DNA from: Tsukamurella ocularis
GTDB taxonomy: Bacteria > Actinomycetota > Actinomycetes > Mycobacteriales > Mycobacteriaceae
Length of the DNA: 64,000 nt
Reading direction: 5' to 3'
Assembly (NCBI RefSeq): GCF_024807615.1
Contig: NZ_JANUCJ010000002.1
Coordinates: 1-64,000, forward strand
The notes beneath the pieces were generated by a model. The model saw only the letters and a program-made list of their open reading frames with translations. It was not told the DNA's origin and searched no databases. Position numbers and translations under genes: made by a program. This document shows, piece after piece, positions 11,055-19,996 of the stretch (position 1 is the stretch's first letter; every line of letters starts with the position of its first letter).

Positions 11055-11999
11055 GTGTCGGTCGGGGTGGCACTCGACGATCAGCTGCGCGCGTACGTCG
11101 ACCACCTCACCGTCGAGCGGGGCGCCGCGGCGAACACGCTGAGCAGCTACCGGCGTGACCTCGGCCGGTACCGCGAGTACCTGGCTGCGCTCGGCGTGGG
11201 CGATCTCGCCGATGTCACGCAGAACCAGGTCAGCGGGTTCCTCGTCGCCCTGCGCGAGGGCGGCGACGATCATCCGCCGCTCGCGGCGAGTTCCGCCGCG
11301 CGGTCGCTGATCGCCGTCCGCGGGCTGCACCGGTTCGCCGCCGCCGAGGGCATGACGCCGGTCGACGTCGCGCGCGAGGTGCGCCCGCCCGCGCCCGCGA
11401 AGCGCCTGCCCAAGGCGCTTCCCGTCGAGCAGGTCATCGCGCTGCTCGAGGCGGCCGGCGGGGAGTCGGACGCGGACACCCCCTCACGCCTGCGCGACCG
11501 CGCGATGCTCGAGCTCCTGTACTCGTGCGGCGCTCGTATCTCCGAGGTCACGGCGCTCGACGTCGACGACATCGACGCGGAGTCGCGCTCGGTGGTGCTG
11601 CTCGGTAAGGGCGGCAAGCAGCGGGTGGTGCCGATCGGCAGGCCCGCGCTGGCGGCTCTGGACGCGTACCTCGTGCGCGGGCGCCCCGCGCTGGTGAAGC
11701 GCTCGAATCCGGCGCTGTTCCTCAACGTCCGCGGCGGCCGGCTGTCCCGGCAGTCCGCCTGGCAGGTGCTCGCGGCGGCGGCGGAGCGTGCCGGGATCGA
11801 CACCGCGACCACGCACGTCTCGCCACACACCCTGCGGCACTCCTTCGCCACCCACCTGCTCGAGGGCGGCGCCGATGTGCGCGTAGTGCAGGAACTGCTC
11901 GGCCACGCCTCCGTCACCACGACGCAGGTGTACACGCTGGTGACGGTGAGTGCGCTCCGCGAGGTGTACGCGCAGGCCCACCCGCGCGCGTTGGGCTGA
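11055..11999 (+). CDS. xerD: Tyrosine recombinase XerD
   Basis: XerD acts with XerC at dif to resolve chromosome dimers. The N-terminal SAM-like DNA-binding domain spans roughly residues 8–105. The catalytic domain carries R161 (CGARISE), a Lys in LGKGGKQR, H258 and R261 (HTLRH), H284 (LLGHAS) and the nucleophile Y293 (TTQVYTL). The length of 314 residues is normal. The frame is open upstream inside the Nudix gene, but the GTG at 11055, two bases after that stop, gives the standard N-terminus. It is placed before parA/scpAB as in M. tuberculosis (Rv1701), so it is the host enzyme, not a phage integrase. Confidence 0.92.
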   Translation: MSVGVALDDQLRAYVDHLTVERGAAANTLSSYRRDLGRYREYLAALGVGDLADVTQNQVSGFLVALREGGDDHPPLAASSAARSLIAVRGLHRFAAAEGMTPVDVAREVRPPAPAKRLPKALPVEQVIALLEAAGGESDADTPSRLRDRAMLELLYSCGARISEVTALDVDDIDAESRSVVLLGKGGKQRVVPIGRPALAALDAYLVRGRPALVKRSNPALFLNVRGGRLSRQSAWQVLAAAAERAGIDTATTHVSPHTLRHSFATHLLEGGADVRVVQELLGHASVTTTQVYTLVTVSALREVYAQAHPRALG

Positions 12000-12467
12000 G
12001 GGCCGATGGTGCGCGGGGCCGGGTGTGCCCTTCGGGGCTTGGCGCGCCCGGCGCCGGGGTGGATCCGAGGCGATCACTCGGTCGATCAGCTATGCGTTTC
12101 ACGCATACCCCTTCTGAACTAGGCTTATGTTCCACGCGTGATGCTTCCCGCGCAGACCCTGGCGTGCCCGAACATGCGCTGGAAGGGCGCTGCTGGCGCA
12201 GGGGGCATCGCGAATGCGGACCAGTGGGCAGAACAGGTGCGGTCACCCATCTGCACCCGTTCCGCGCCTACGCACCCGGCACGCCGGGTGCGACGGGGTG
12301 CCGCGGGTGCGGGAAACCATCCGCACCCGATCCGCCCGCCCATCGGCGAGCTGTGGGGGCTTCGATCCGGACTGGCCCACGCAGCTGCGGGGCTGACCCG
12401 CGTGCCGCTGCGGCGGCACGCGCGTCGCGCGCATTAGGGTGGGTGTGGACTTATCTGGAGGTGGACA
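12000..12467. other. Long intergenic region between xerD and parA
   Basis: No credible gene is seen in these 468 bases. Small open frames exist on both strands, but they have no ribosome-binding site or recognisable protein. The notable content is a cluster of inverted GGGTGCG/CGCACCC motifs in the middle (given separately). Near the right end, CATTAGGGT (about 12432–12440) could be the parA -10 region, followed by CTGGAGG before the TTG start. Confidence 0.6.
12271..12329. promoter_or_regulatory. Two adjacent perfect hairpins made from one shared core
   Basis: CGCACCCGG (12271–12279) pairs with CCGGGTGCG (12284–12292) around a 4-base loop. Directly after it, CGGGTGCGG (12304–12312) pairs with CCGCACCCG (12321–12329) around an 8-base loop. 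The four arms share the core GGGTGCG or its complement, so arms one with three, and two with four, could also pair. Neither hairpin is followed by a T-run. It lies 139 bases before parA. Confidence 0.55.
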
Positions 12468-13388
12468 TTGGCGGCAGCGCCGGACGCGGAGAACCCGGGC
12501 CTGGACCTGGGTGAGCTCGCGCACCACCCCGCAGCGCGGGACCCGCACGACGACTCGCTGGACTCCACCGGCCGGCCGCGCGTCGAGTTCCCCGAGCCGA
12601 CGCCCAAGACCACGCACGGCCCGGCCCGCGTGATCGCGGTGTGCAACCAGAAGGGCGGCGTCGGCAAGACGACGACGACCATCAACCTCGGCGCCTCGCT
12701 CGCCTCATACGGGCGACGGGTGCTGCTCGTCGACCTGGATCCGCAGGGCGCGCTCTCCGCAGGCCTCGGCGTCGCGCACCACGAGCTCGAGCTCACGGTG
12801 CACAACCTGCTCATGGAGTCCCGCATCTCCGCGGACGACGTGCTGTTGCGCACCCGAGTGGACGGCCTGGACCTGCTGCCGTCGAACATCGACCTCTCGG
12901 CGGCAGAGATCCAACTGGTCAACGAGGTGGGCCGCGAGCAGACCCTCGGTCGCGCGCTGTACCCGGTGCTGGACCGCTACGACTACATCCTCATCGACTG
13001 CCAGCCCTCCCTGGGCCTGCTGACGGTGAACGCGCTGGCGTGCGCGGATCAGGTGCTGATCCCGATGGAGTGCGAGTACTTCGCGCTGCGTGGCCTGGCG
13101 CTGCTCACGGACACCGTCGACAAGGTCAAGGACCGCCTGAACCCCCGGCTGGGCATGGCGGGGATCGTGGTCACGATGTTCGACTCCCGCACGCTGCACT
13201 CGCGCGACGTGATGGCCCGCGTCGTCGAGGTCTTCGGCGATGCCGTCTACCACTCCGTGATCTCGCGCACCGTGCGCTTCCCGGAGACCTCCGTCGCCGG
13301 TGAGCCGATCATCTCGTGGGCGCCGAAGTCGTCCGGCGCCACCGCCTATCGCGCCCTCGCGCGCGAGGTCATCGCGCAGGAGAAGTGA
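12468..13388 (+). CDS. ParA-family ATPase (Rv1708-like)
   Basis: A MinD/ParA-type P-loop ATPase. The deviant Walker A motif QKGGVGKTTT is at residues 61–70, DLDPQG follows for Mg binding, and the IDCQPSLGLLTVNAL and MECEYFALRGL blocks are typical of ParA/Soj. The first 50 residues are an acidic, Pro-rich extension. It is not the oriC-linked parA (no parB follows). Its partners here are scpA and scpB, so a role in chromosome organisation is likely. The TTG start has GGAGG upstream at 12456–12460. Its stop overlaps the scpA start. Confidence 0.92.
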   Translation: MAAAPDAENPGLDLGELAHHPAARDPHDDSLDSTGRPRVEFPEPTPKTTHGPARVIAVCNQKGGVGKTTTTINLGASLASYGRRVLLVDLDPQGALSAGLGVAHHELELTVHNLLMESRISADDVLLRTRVDGLDLLPSNIDLSAAEIQLVNEVGREQTLGRALYPVLDRYDYILIDCQPSLGLLTVNALACADQVLIPMECEYFALRGLALLTDTVDKVKDRLNPRLGMAGIVVTMFDSRTLHSRDVMARVVEVFGDAVYHSVISRTVRFPETSVAGEPIISWAPKSSGATAYRALAREVIAQEK

Positions 13389-14290
13389 CCGACACCGCGG
13401 CGGCCCCCGAGCCGATCGAAGCCGAGGTCCCCCTCGACCCCGCCCCCGAGGCACCGTCGGACGCGGAAGCGCCACAGGCCGGCTTCACGGTCAAGCTCGC
13501 AAACTTCGAGGGCCCCTTCGACCTGCTGCTGCAGCTGATCGGTGGGCGCCGCCTGGACGTCACCGAGGTGGCGCTGCACGTGGTGACCGACGAGTTCATC
13601 GCCTATACCAAGCAGCTCGGCGCCGAGGCCGACCTCGACCAGACCACCGAGTTCCTGGTCGTCGCCGCGACGCTCCTCGACCTCAAGGCCGCGCGGCTGC
13701 TGCCCGCGGGCGAGGTCGAGGACGCGGAGGACTTGGCGCTGCTCGAGGCCCGCGACCTGCTGTTCGCCCGCCTGCTCCAGTACCGCGCGTACAAGCAGGT
13801 GGCCGAGCTGATGGCCCAGCTAGAGGCGAAGGCGAACCGTCGGTACCCCCGGGCCGTGGGCCTGGAGCCCCGGTTCGAGGAGCTCGTGCCCCCGGTCCAG
13901 CTGGGCGTCACGCCCGAGCAGTTCGCGCTCGTCGCCGCGTCCGCGTTCACGCCGAAGCCCAAACCGACCGTCGGCCTTGGGCACCTGCACGTGCCCAAGG
14001 TCTCGGTGCCGGAACAGGCCCGGCTCATCGCGGCGCGGCTGCGGGAGCGGCCCGACCACTGGTCCGGGTTCTCCGAGATCGTCGCCGACTGCGACTCCGG
14101 CATCGCCGTGATCGCCCGCTTCCTCGCGCTGCTCGAGCTGTACCGCGAGCGGGCCGTGCTGTTCGACCAGCCCGAGGCGCTCGGCGACCTCAAGGTGCGC
14201 TGGTCGGGAGAGAACGAGAACCTGGTCGTGGGCGGCACCCGCGACGAGTACGACGAGACACCCGGCGACGACTGGCAGGAGGAACAATGA
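13385..14290 (+). CDS. scpA: Segregation and condensation protein A
   Basis: ScpA is the kleisin that bridges the SMC dimer. The family entry motif FTVKLANFEGPFDLLLQLI is at residues 34–52, followed by the EFLVVAATLLDLKAARLLP helix. The C-terminal winged helix ends with GDLKVRW. An acidic, Pro/Ala-rich N-tail of about 33 residues precedes the domain. The GTG overlaps the parA TGA, giving MTDTAAAPEP; earlier in-frame codons would run inside parA. Four-base overlaps on both sides indicate one parA–scpA–scpB transcript. Confidence 0.94.
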   Translation: MTDTAAAPEPIEAEVPLDPAPEAPSDAEAPQAGFTVKLANFEGPFDLLLQLIGGRRLDVTEVALHVVTDEFIAYTKQLGAEADLDQTTEFLVVAATLLDLKAARLLPAGEVEDAEDLALLEARDLLFARLLQYRAYKQVAELMAQLEAKANRRYPRAVGLEPRFEELVPPVQLGVTPEQFALVAASAFTPKPKPTVGLGHLHVPKVSVPEQARLIAARLRERPDHWSGFSEIVADCDSGIAVIARFLALLELYRERAVLFDQPEALGDLKVRWSGENENLVVGGTRDEYDETPGDDWQEEQ

Positions 14291-14940
14291 GCGAGCAGGC
14301 CGAGGACTTCGCCCTCGTAGAGGGCATGGAACCCGACGAGCTGCGGTCGTCGTTGGAGGCGCTGCTGCTGGTGGTGGACGCGCCCGCGACCGCGGAGCAG
14401 CTGGGCACCGCCCTGGAGGAGCCGGAGGAACGGATCACCGCCGACCTGCGCGCCTGGGCCGGGGAGCTCGCCGAGCGGCGGTCGGGCATGGAGCTGCGCG
14501 AGTCCGCGGAGGGCTGGCGACTCTACAGCCGCGCCGAGTACGCGCCCTACGTCGAGCGGCTGCTGCTCGACGGGGTGCGGTCCAAGCTGACCCGCGCAGC
14601 GCTCGAGACCCTCGCGGTGATCGCGTACAAACAGCCCGTGAGCCGGTCCCAGGTCGGCGCGGTGCGCGGCGTCAACGTCGACGGGGTGATGCGCACGCTC
14701 GCCGCCCGCGGCCTCATCGTGGAGGCCGGCACCGACTCCGGCGCCACGACCTACGCGACCACCGAGCTCTTCCTCGAGCGCCTCGGCCTGAGCTCGCTCG
14801 ACGAGCTGCCGCCGCTCGCGCCCCTGCTGCCCGAGATCGACGTCATCGAGGACCTCAGCTCCCACCTCGACGAGGAGCCGCGCTTCGCCAAGCTCGGCCG
14901 CAAGAGCGCCGACGTGATCGGATTCGATCCCGATGCCTGA
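14287..14940 (+). CDS. scpB: Segregation and condensation protein B
   Basis: ScpB is the second SMC accessory subunit, a tandem winged-helix protein. The first domain opens with DELRSSLEALLLVVDAPATAEQL, and the second contains RAALETLAVIAYKQPVSRSQV and VDGVMRTLAARGLI, both characteristic. The 217-residue length is normal. It starts with ATG inside the scpA stop (ATGA), and its own last codons overlap the following membrane-protein gene by eight bases. Confidence 0.94.
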   Translation: MSEQAEDFALVEGMEPDELRSSLEALLLVVDAPATAEQLGTALEEPEERITADLRAWAGELAERRSGMELRESAEGWRLYSRAEYAPYVERLLLDGVRSKLTRAALETLAVIAYKQPVSRSQVGAVRGVNVDGVMRTLAARGLIVEAGTDSGATTYATTELFLERLGLSSLDELPPLAPLLPEIDVIEDLSSHLDEEPRFAKLGRKSADVIGFDPDA

Positions 14941-15526
14941 CCTCTCCGCCGTCCTCCGCGAGGCCTTCCCGCTCGGCGCCGCTGGCCCGACGGTGCGCCG
15001 CTGGTGGCCGCTCGTCCTCACCGGGGCCGTCGCCGCGCTGAGCGGGTGGGCCGCGACCGCGACCTGGTTCGGGCTGACCATCGGCCGCGTCGGCGTGCCG
15101 TTCGGATTCACGGGTACGGGACGGGCCGTCGTCACCGGTCCCGAATCGGAGGGCGGGCCGGCTCGCGGCGCGACGACCGACGGGGTGCTCCCGTGGGGCT
15201 ACGCCACGGCGGGCCTCGCGATCGCCGCCCTGATCCTGGTGATCGTCGCCACGGTGCGGCCGTCCTTCGCCGCCCGCGGCCGCGCCCTCGCGAGCGGGCT
15301 CCTCGGACTGGCCGCGGTGCTGTCGATCCTGGTGTGGATCTTCCCAGCGATGATGATGAGCGGACTCGAGGACCTGACCGGCGGCGACGCGGGCGGTGAC
15401 CCGCTGTTCTTCCCGCCGAAGGGCGGGCTGGTGAGCACGATCGTGGTCACGTCCACCGGGGCGTCGGTGCTGTTCATGGGCCGCCGGAACCGTCCGCTGA
15501 GCGCCGCCCGCGCCGCGCCGCGCTGA
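14933..15526 (+). CDS. Four-helix membrane protein of unknown function
   Basis: A 197-residue protein with four likely transmembrane helices (about residues 25–47, 88–108, 117–139 and 163–180). An extracytoplasmic loop between the first two contains a Gly-rich PFGFTGTGRAVVTG stretch. No conserved catalytic motif is recognised. The ATG lies inside the end of scpB, so it is co-translated with the condensin genes and ahead of rluB. Whether it helps that machinery or simply rides in the operon cannot be told. Confidence 0.72.
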   Translation: MPDLSAVLREAFPLGAAGPTVRRWWPLVLTGAVAALSGWAATATWFGLTIGRVGVPFGFTGTGRAVVTGPESEGGPARGATTDGVLPWGYATAGLAIAALILVIVATVRPSFAARGRALASGLLGLAAVLSILVWIFPAMMMSGLEDLTGGDAGGDPLFFPPKGGLVSTIVVTSTGASVLFMGRRNRPLSAARAAPR

Positions 15527-15568
15527 CGAATACCGATTTCGGTCGCGACCTGCGATCATGGAGTGATC

Positions 15569-16513
15569 ATGAACAGACCCGCTCGCCGTGATGGCACACC
15601 GGACCGAAGCAGAACCAGCAAGCCGAAACAGGGTGCGAAGCCGCCGCAGGAGCAGGCGGGGCGCCAGGGCGGCGTCCCCCGGCTGTCGAACGCCAAACCC
15701 GCACGTACGCAGAACGTCCCCACTCGCGACGTCGACGATTGGGACGCGCCGGAGAAGACCCCGCATCCCGGTGGCGACAGCGACAAGATCCGCCTGCAGA
15801 AGGTGCTGGCCCAGGCCGGCGTCGCGTCGCGGCGGGTGGCCGAGGACATGATCGCCGACGGACGCGTCGAGGTCGACGGCGAGATCGTGACGGAGCAGGG
15901 CCGCCGCGTGGACCCGAACGTCGCGGTCGTCCGCGTCGACGGCGTGCGCGTTCTGGTCAACGAGAACCTCGTGCATCTCGCGCTGAACAAGCCCCGCGGC
16001 TGGCAGTCGACGATGAGCGACGACATGGGCCGCCCCTGCGTGGGCGACATCGTGGCCGAGCGCGTCGCGGCCGGCCAGCGGCTCTTCCACGTCGGTCGCC
16101 TCGACGCCGACACCGAGGGCTTGCTGCTCATCACCAACGACGGCGATCTCGCGCACCGGCTCATGCACCCCTCCTACGAGGTGCCGAAGACGTACCTCGC
16201 GTGGGTGCAGGGCGAGGTACAGCGCCGGCTCGGCAACACGCTGCGCTCCGGCGTCGAGCTCGAGGACGGCCCCGCGAAGGTGGACAAGTTCTCCGTCCTC
16301 GAGGCATCTGAGGGCCGCTCGATGGTCCGCGTCGTGCTGCACGAGGGCCGCAAGCACATCGTCCGGCGGCTACTGGCCGAGGTCGGGCACCCCGTCGAGC
16401 GCCTGGTGCGCACGCACGTCGGGTCGGTGGCCCTGGGCGATCAGCGCCCGGGCTCGCTGCGCGTCCTCGGCCGCGACGAGGTCTCGGCGCTGTACCAGGC
16501 GGTGGGACTGTGA
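15569..16513 (+). CDS. rluB: 23S rRNA pseudouridine synthase RluB (Rv1711-like)
   Basis: The enzyme isomerises a uridine in helix 80–90 of 23S rRNA. A basic, Gln/Lys/Arg-rich, disordered N-tail of about 75 residues is followed by an S4 domain (IRLQKVLAQAGVASRRVAEDMI) and the pseudouridine synthase core, whose catalytic Asp is in VGRLDADTEGLLLITNDG. ATG 15569 was preferred to the GTG six bases earlier because GGAG (15560–15563) is well spaced for it. The stop overlaps the cmk start. RsuA/RluE-type relatives are the alternative, but gene order supports RluB. Confidence 0.9.
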   Translation: MNRPARRDGTPDRSRTSKPKQGAKPPQEQAGRQGGVPRLSNAKPARTQNVPTRDVDDWDAPEKTPHPGGDSDKIRLQKVLAQAGVASRRVAEDMIADGRVEVDGEIVTEQGRRVDPNVAVVRVDGVRVLVNENLVHLALNKPRGWQSTMSDDMGRPCVGDIVAERVAAGQRLFHVGRLDADTEGLLLITNDGDLAHRLMHPSYEVPKTYLAWVQGEVQRRLGNTLRSGVELEDGPAKVDKFSVLEASEGRSMVRVVLHEGRKHIVRRLLAEVGHPVERLVRTHVGSVALGDQRPGSLRVLGRDEVSALYQAVGL

Positions 16514-17211
16514 CCCTCGTGATCGCCATGGACGGCCCCTCGGGGACCGGCAAGTCGACGGTGGCCCGGCGCATCGCCGAGAACCTCGGCGCGCGCTACC
16601 TGGACACCGGTGCGATGTACCGCGCCGCGACCGTCTGGGCGCTGGAGCGGGAGGTTGACCTCACCGACCCGGCTGCGATCGCCGCGGCCACGGCGGACCT
16701 GCCGCTGGCAATGGGCTGCGACCCCCTGTCGGAGCAGGTGGAGCTGGACGGGATCTCGATCACCCGTCGGATCCGCGAGGACGACGTGACCGCCGCCGTG
16801 TCGGCCGTGTCCGCGGTGCCCGAGGTGCGCGAGCAGCTCGTGGGCTACCAGCGGGCCATCGCCGCCGACGACGACTCGCCGATCGTGGTGGAGGGCCGGG
16901 ACATCGGCACCGTCGTCTTCCCCGACTCGCCGGTGAAGATCTACCTGACTGCCTCGGCGCAGGCGCGGGCGCAGCGCCGCCACGCGCAGAACATCGAGCT
17001 GGGACTGCCCAGCGACTACGATGCGGTGCTGGCGTCAGTGCAGCGCCGCGACGGCCTGGATTCGACGCGGAAGATCTCGCCGCTGCGCCCGGCCGAGGAC
17101 GCGATCGAGCTGGACTCGTCGGACATGAACCTGGAGGAGACCGTCGCCGCGGTGGCCGAGACGGCCGACCGCGCGCTCAGCGCCTCCCGCGATAAGGAGG
17201 TCACGCGATGA
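16510..17211 (+). CDS. cmk: Cytidylate kinase
   Basis: CMP kinase transfers phosphate from ATP to CMP and dCMP. The P-loop GPSGTGKST is at residues 9–17. The [17 protein letters not shown] lid region and the [13 protein letters not shown] motif are diagnostic. The GTG overlaps the rluB stop and the cmk stop overlaps the der ATG (ATGA), a conserved rluB–cmk–der coupling. Confidence 0.95.
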   Translation: MTLVIAMDGPSGTGKSTVARRIAENLGARYLDTGAMYRAATVWALEREVDLTDPAAIAAATADLPLAMGCDPLSEQVELDGISITRRIREDDVTAAVSAVSAVPEVREQLVGYQRAIAADDDSPIVVEGRDIGTVVFPDSPVKIYLTASAQARAQRRHAQNIELGLPSDYDAVLASVQRRDGLDSTRKISPLRPAEDAIELDSSDMNLEETVAAVAETADRALSASRDKEVTR

Positions 17212-18650
17212 GTGACAACGAGTTCGAGTACGCCGGCTCCGATGCAGGCGACGGCGTGTGGGAGGACGAGGGCGACTTCGCCGAGTACGAGGGTGATTTC
17301 GCCGACCTCGAGGCGGAGGCCGCGCAGGAGGCCATGCGCCTGCCGACGGTCGCCATCGTGGGACGCCCCAACGTGGGCAAGTCGACGCTGGTCAACCGCA
17401 TCCTCGGCCGCCGCGAGGCCGTGGTTGAGGACATCCCGGGCGTGACCCGCGACCGGATCAGCTACGAGGCCAACTGGGCTGGCCGACGGTTCCTGGTGCA
17501 GGACACCGGCGGCTGGGAGCCGGACGCCAAGGGGATGCAGCAGTCCATTGCCGCGCAGGCCGAGGTCGCCATGCGCACGGCGGATGCGATCGTCGTGGTG
17601 GTGGACGCGACCGTCGGCGCCACGTCGACCGACGAGGCCGTCGCCCGCGTGCTGCGCCGCTCGAAGGCCCCCGTCATCCTGGCGGCGAACAAGGTCGACG
17701 ACCAGCGCACGGAGGCCGAGGCCGCGACCTTGTGGTCGCTGGGGCTCGGTGAGCCGCACACGATCTCGGCCGCGCACGGCCGGGGGACGGGCGACCTGCT
17801 CGACGTCATTCTGGAGAAGCTGCCGGAGACGCCGCGCGAGGGCACCGGCGGCACCGGGCCACGCCGCATCGCGCTGATCGGCAAGCCGAACGTCGGAAAG
17901 AGCTCACTGCTGAACAAGCTGACCGGCGAGAACCGGTCGGTCGTCGATAACGTGGCGGGCACCACCGTCGACCCGGTGGACTCGCTCGTCGAGCTCGGCG
18001 GCAAGACGTGGAAGTTCATCGACACCGCGGGCCTGCGCAAGAAGGTCAATCAGGCCAGCGGGCACGAGTTCTACGCCTCGCTGCGCACCAAGGGCGCGAT
18101 CGAGGCCGCCGAGGTCGCGATCGTGCTCATCGACGCCTCCCAGCCGATCACCGAGCAGGACCTGCGGGTGCTGTCGATGGTCATCGAGTCGGGCCGCGCG
18201 CTGGTCATCGCCTACAACAAATGGGATCTCGTCGACGAGGACCGCCGGTACATGCTCGAGAAGGAGATCGACCGGGAGCTCGTGCAGATCCCGTGGGCGC
18301 TGCGCGTGAACATCTCTGCGCAGACCGGCCGCGCACTGCAGAAGCTGGTGCCCGCGATCGAGACCTCGCTCGAGTCGTGGGACAAGCGCATCCCGACGGG
18401 CCGCCTCAACAACTGGCTTCGCGACGTCATGGCCGCGACGCCGCCGCCCCTGCGCGGCGGCAAGCTGCCGAAGGTGCTGTTCGCCACCCAGGCCGCGACG
18501 CGCCCTCCGACGTTCGTGCTGTTCAGCTCCGGGTTCCTGGAGGCGGGCTACCGGCGGTTCCTGGAGCGCAGGCTCCGCGAGGAGTTCGGCTTCGACGGTT
18601 CGCCCGTGCGGGTGAACGTCCGGGTCCGCGAGAAGCGCGCGAAGAAGTAG
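17208..18650 (+). CDS. der: Ribosome-assembly GTPase Der (EngA)
   Basis: Der has two G domains in tandem and matures the 50S subunit. P-loop one is GRPNVGKST (52–60), with the switch DTGGW and the specificity motif NKVD. P-loop two is GKPNVGKSS (225–233), with DTAGLRKK and NKWD. The C-terminal KH-like domain ends in basic residues. An acidic extension of about 45 residues (many Asp/Glu/Tyr) precedes the first G domain, as in other actinobacteria. Confidence 0.95.
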   Translation: MSDNEFEYAGSDAGDGVWEDEGDFAEYEGDFADLEAEAAQEAMRLPTVAIVGRPNVGKSTLVNRILGRREAVVEDIPGVTRDRISYEANWAGRRFLVQDTGGWEPDAKGMQQSIAAQAEVAMRTADAIVVVVDATVGATSTDEAVARVLRRSKAPVILAANKVDDQRTEAEAATLWSLGLGEPHTISAAHGRGTGDLLDVILEKLPETPREGTGGTGPRRIALIGKPNVGKSSLLNKLTGENRSVVDNVAGTTVDPVDSLVELGGKTWKFIDTAGLRKKVNQASGHEFYASLRTKGAIEAAEVAIVLIDASQPITEQDLRVLSMVIESGRALVIAYNKWDLVDEDRRYMLEKEIDRELVQIPWALRVNISAQTGRALQKLVPAIETSLESWDKRIPTGRLNNWLRDVMAATPPPLRGGKLPKVLFATQAATRPPTFVLFSSGFLEAGYRRFLERRLREEFGFDGSPVRVNVRVREKRAKK

Positions 18651-18654
18651 CGCC

Positions 18655-19971
18655 ATGACGGCGGTGGAGGTGCCGACGGCGCCCGTGCCGCGCCGCCAGG
18701 TGGCGGCGTGGTGCGCGTGGGACTGGGGGAGCGCCGCGTTCAACGCGGTGATGACCACGTTCATCTTCACCGTGTACCTGACCGGTGCCGTCGGCGAGGA
18801 CCTCCCCGGCTCGATCAGCGCCACCAGCTGGCTGTCGTGGGCGATGGCCGCCGCGGGCGTGGTCGTCGCGCTGACGGCGCCGGTTCTCGGCGGGCGCGCC
18901 GATGCCGCGGGCCGGCGGAGGTTCTCCCTCGCCGTGTGGAGCGCGGTCGTCACGGTGTGCACCGCCGCGTGCTTCTTCGTGCGGGACGAGTACCAGTACC
19001 TGTGGTTGGGGCTCGTGTTGCTCGCGGTCGGAACCGCAGCCTTCGAGCTGGCGAACGTGCCCTACTACGCGATGCTGCGGCAGGTGTCGACGCCGGCGAC
19101 GATCGGCCGGGTCTCCGGGATCGGTTGGGCCTGCGGCTACTTCGGCGGCATCGCGCTGCTGCTGATCTGCAACTTCGGCTTCATCGCGGGAGACGGCCCG
19201 ACCCGCGGCTTCCTCGATGTGCCCACCGAAGGCGGGATGAACATCCGGCTCGTGGCGCTGTTCGCCGCCGCGTGGTTCGCGATCTCCGCGCTGCCGGCAC
19301 TGTTCCTCGTGCCCGAGCTGCCCGCGGACCCGTCGGCCGAGCAGCGACGTGGAGTCGTCGGCGCGTACCGGGACCTGTTTGCGACCATCCGATCGCTGTG
19401 GCGCGAGGACCGGAACGTGGTGTGGTTCCTGGTCTCGTCCGCGGTCTTCCGCGACGGGCTCGCCGCGACCTTTACCTTCGGAGCGGTGCTTGCGCACAGC
19501 GTCTACGGGATGAGTGCGTCGACGGTGCTCCTGTTCGGCGTGGCCGCCAACGTCGTGGCCGCGCTGGGCGCGGTGATCGCCGGGCGGTTCGACGACCGGA
19601 TCGGCCCGAAGCCTGTGATCGTCACGTGCCTCGTGGGGATGCTGATCGCCGGCACAGTGCTGCTCGTTGTGAGCGGCGAGACCATGTTCTGGATCTTCGG
19701 GCTGATGCTCACGGTGTTCGTGGGGCCGGCCCAGTCGTCGGCGCGCAGCATGCTGGCGCGGATGACGGTGCCCGGCCGCGAGGGCCGGATGTTCGGGCTC
19801 TACCAGACCACTGGCCGCGCGGCCTCGTTCCTCGGGCCCGCGTTGTTCGGTCTCTTCGTCTGGATCTTCGGCACCGACCGCGCGGGGATCGGCGGGATCA
19901 TCCTGGTCCTCGCGCTGGGGCTGGGGCTGCTCACGCAGGTGCGGCCCGCCCGCGACCGCGCTCTCGCGTGA
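18655..19971 (+). CDS. MFS transporter, UMF1/Atg22-like
   Basis: A 438-residue integral membrane protein with about 12 predicted helices. The opening WCAWDWGSAAFNAVMTTFIF motif is typical of the UMF1 (Atg22-like) branch of the major facilitator superfamily. Members in fungi export amino acids from the vacuole; bacterial substrates are mostly unknown. It starts four bases after der and probably shares its transcript, although this gene is not part of the conserved operon elsewhere. The following gene is convergent, with only 25 bases between them. Confidence 0.85.
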   Translation: MTAVEVPTAPVPRRQVAAWCAWDWGSAAFNAVMTTFIFTVYLTGAVGEDLPGSISATSWLSWAMAAAGVVVALTAPVLGGRADAAGRRRFSLAVWSAVVTVCTAACFFVRDEYQYLWLGLVLLAVGTAAFELANVPYYAMLRQVSTPATIGRVSGIGWACGYFGGIALLLICNFGFIAGDGPTRGFLDVPTEGGMNIRLVALFAAAWFAISALPALFLVPELPADPSAEQRRGVVGAYRDLFATIRSLWREDRNVVWFLVSSAVFRDGLAATFTFGAVLAHSVYGMSASTVLLFGVAANVVAALGAVIAGRFDDRIGPKPVIVTCLVGMLIAGTVLLVVSGETMFWIFGLMLTVFVGPAQSSARSMLARMTVPGREGRMFGLYQTTGRAASFLGPALFGLFVWIFGTDRAGIGGIILVLALGLGLLTQVRPARDRALA

Positions 19972-19996
19972 GCGCTCACGTCGACCCCCCGGGGCG

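Noticed and set aside
11055-11999. xerD as a phage integrase
   Set aside because: Chromosomal context, length and sequence match the housekeeping XerD; no phage genes are near.
12023-12514. 163-codon plus-strand frame before parA
   Set aside because: Composition is random-like, it has no ribosome site, and it overlaps the parA start and the hairpin cluster.
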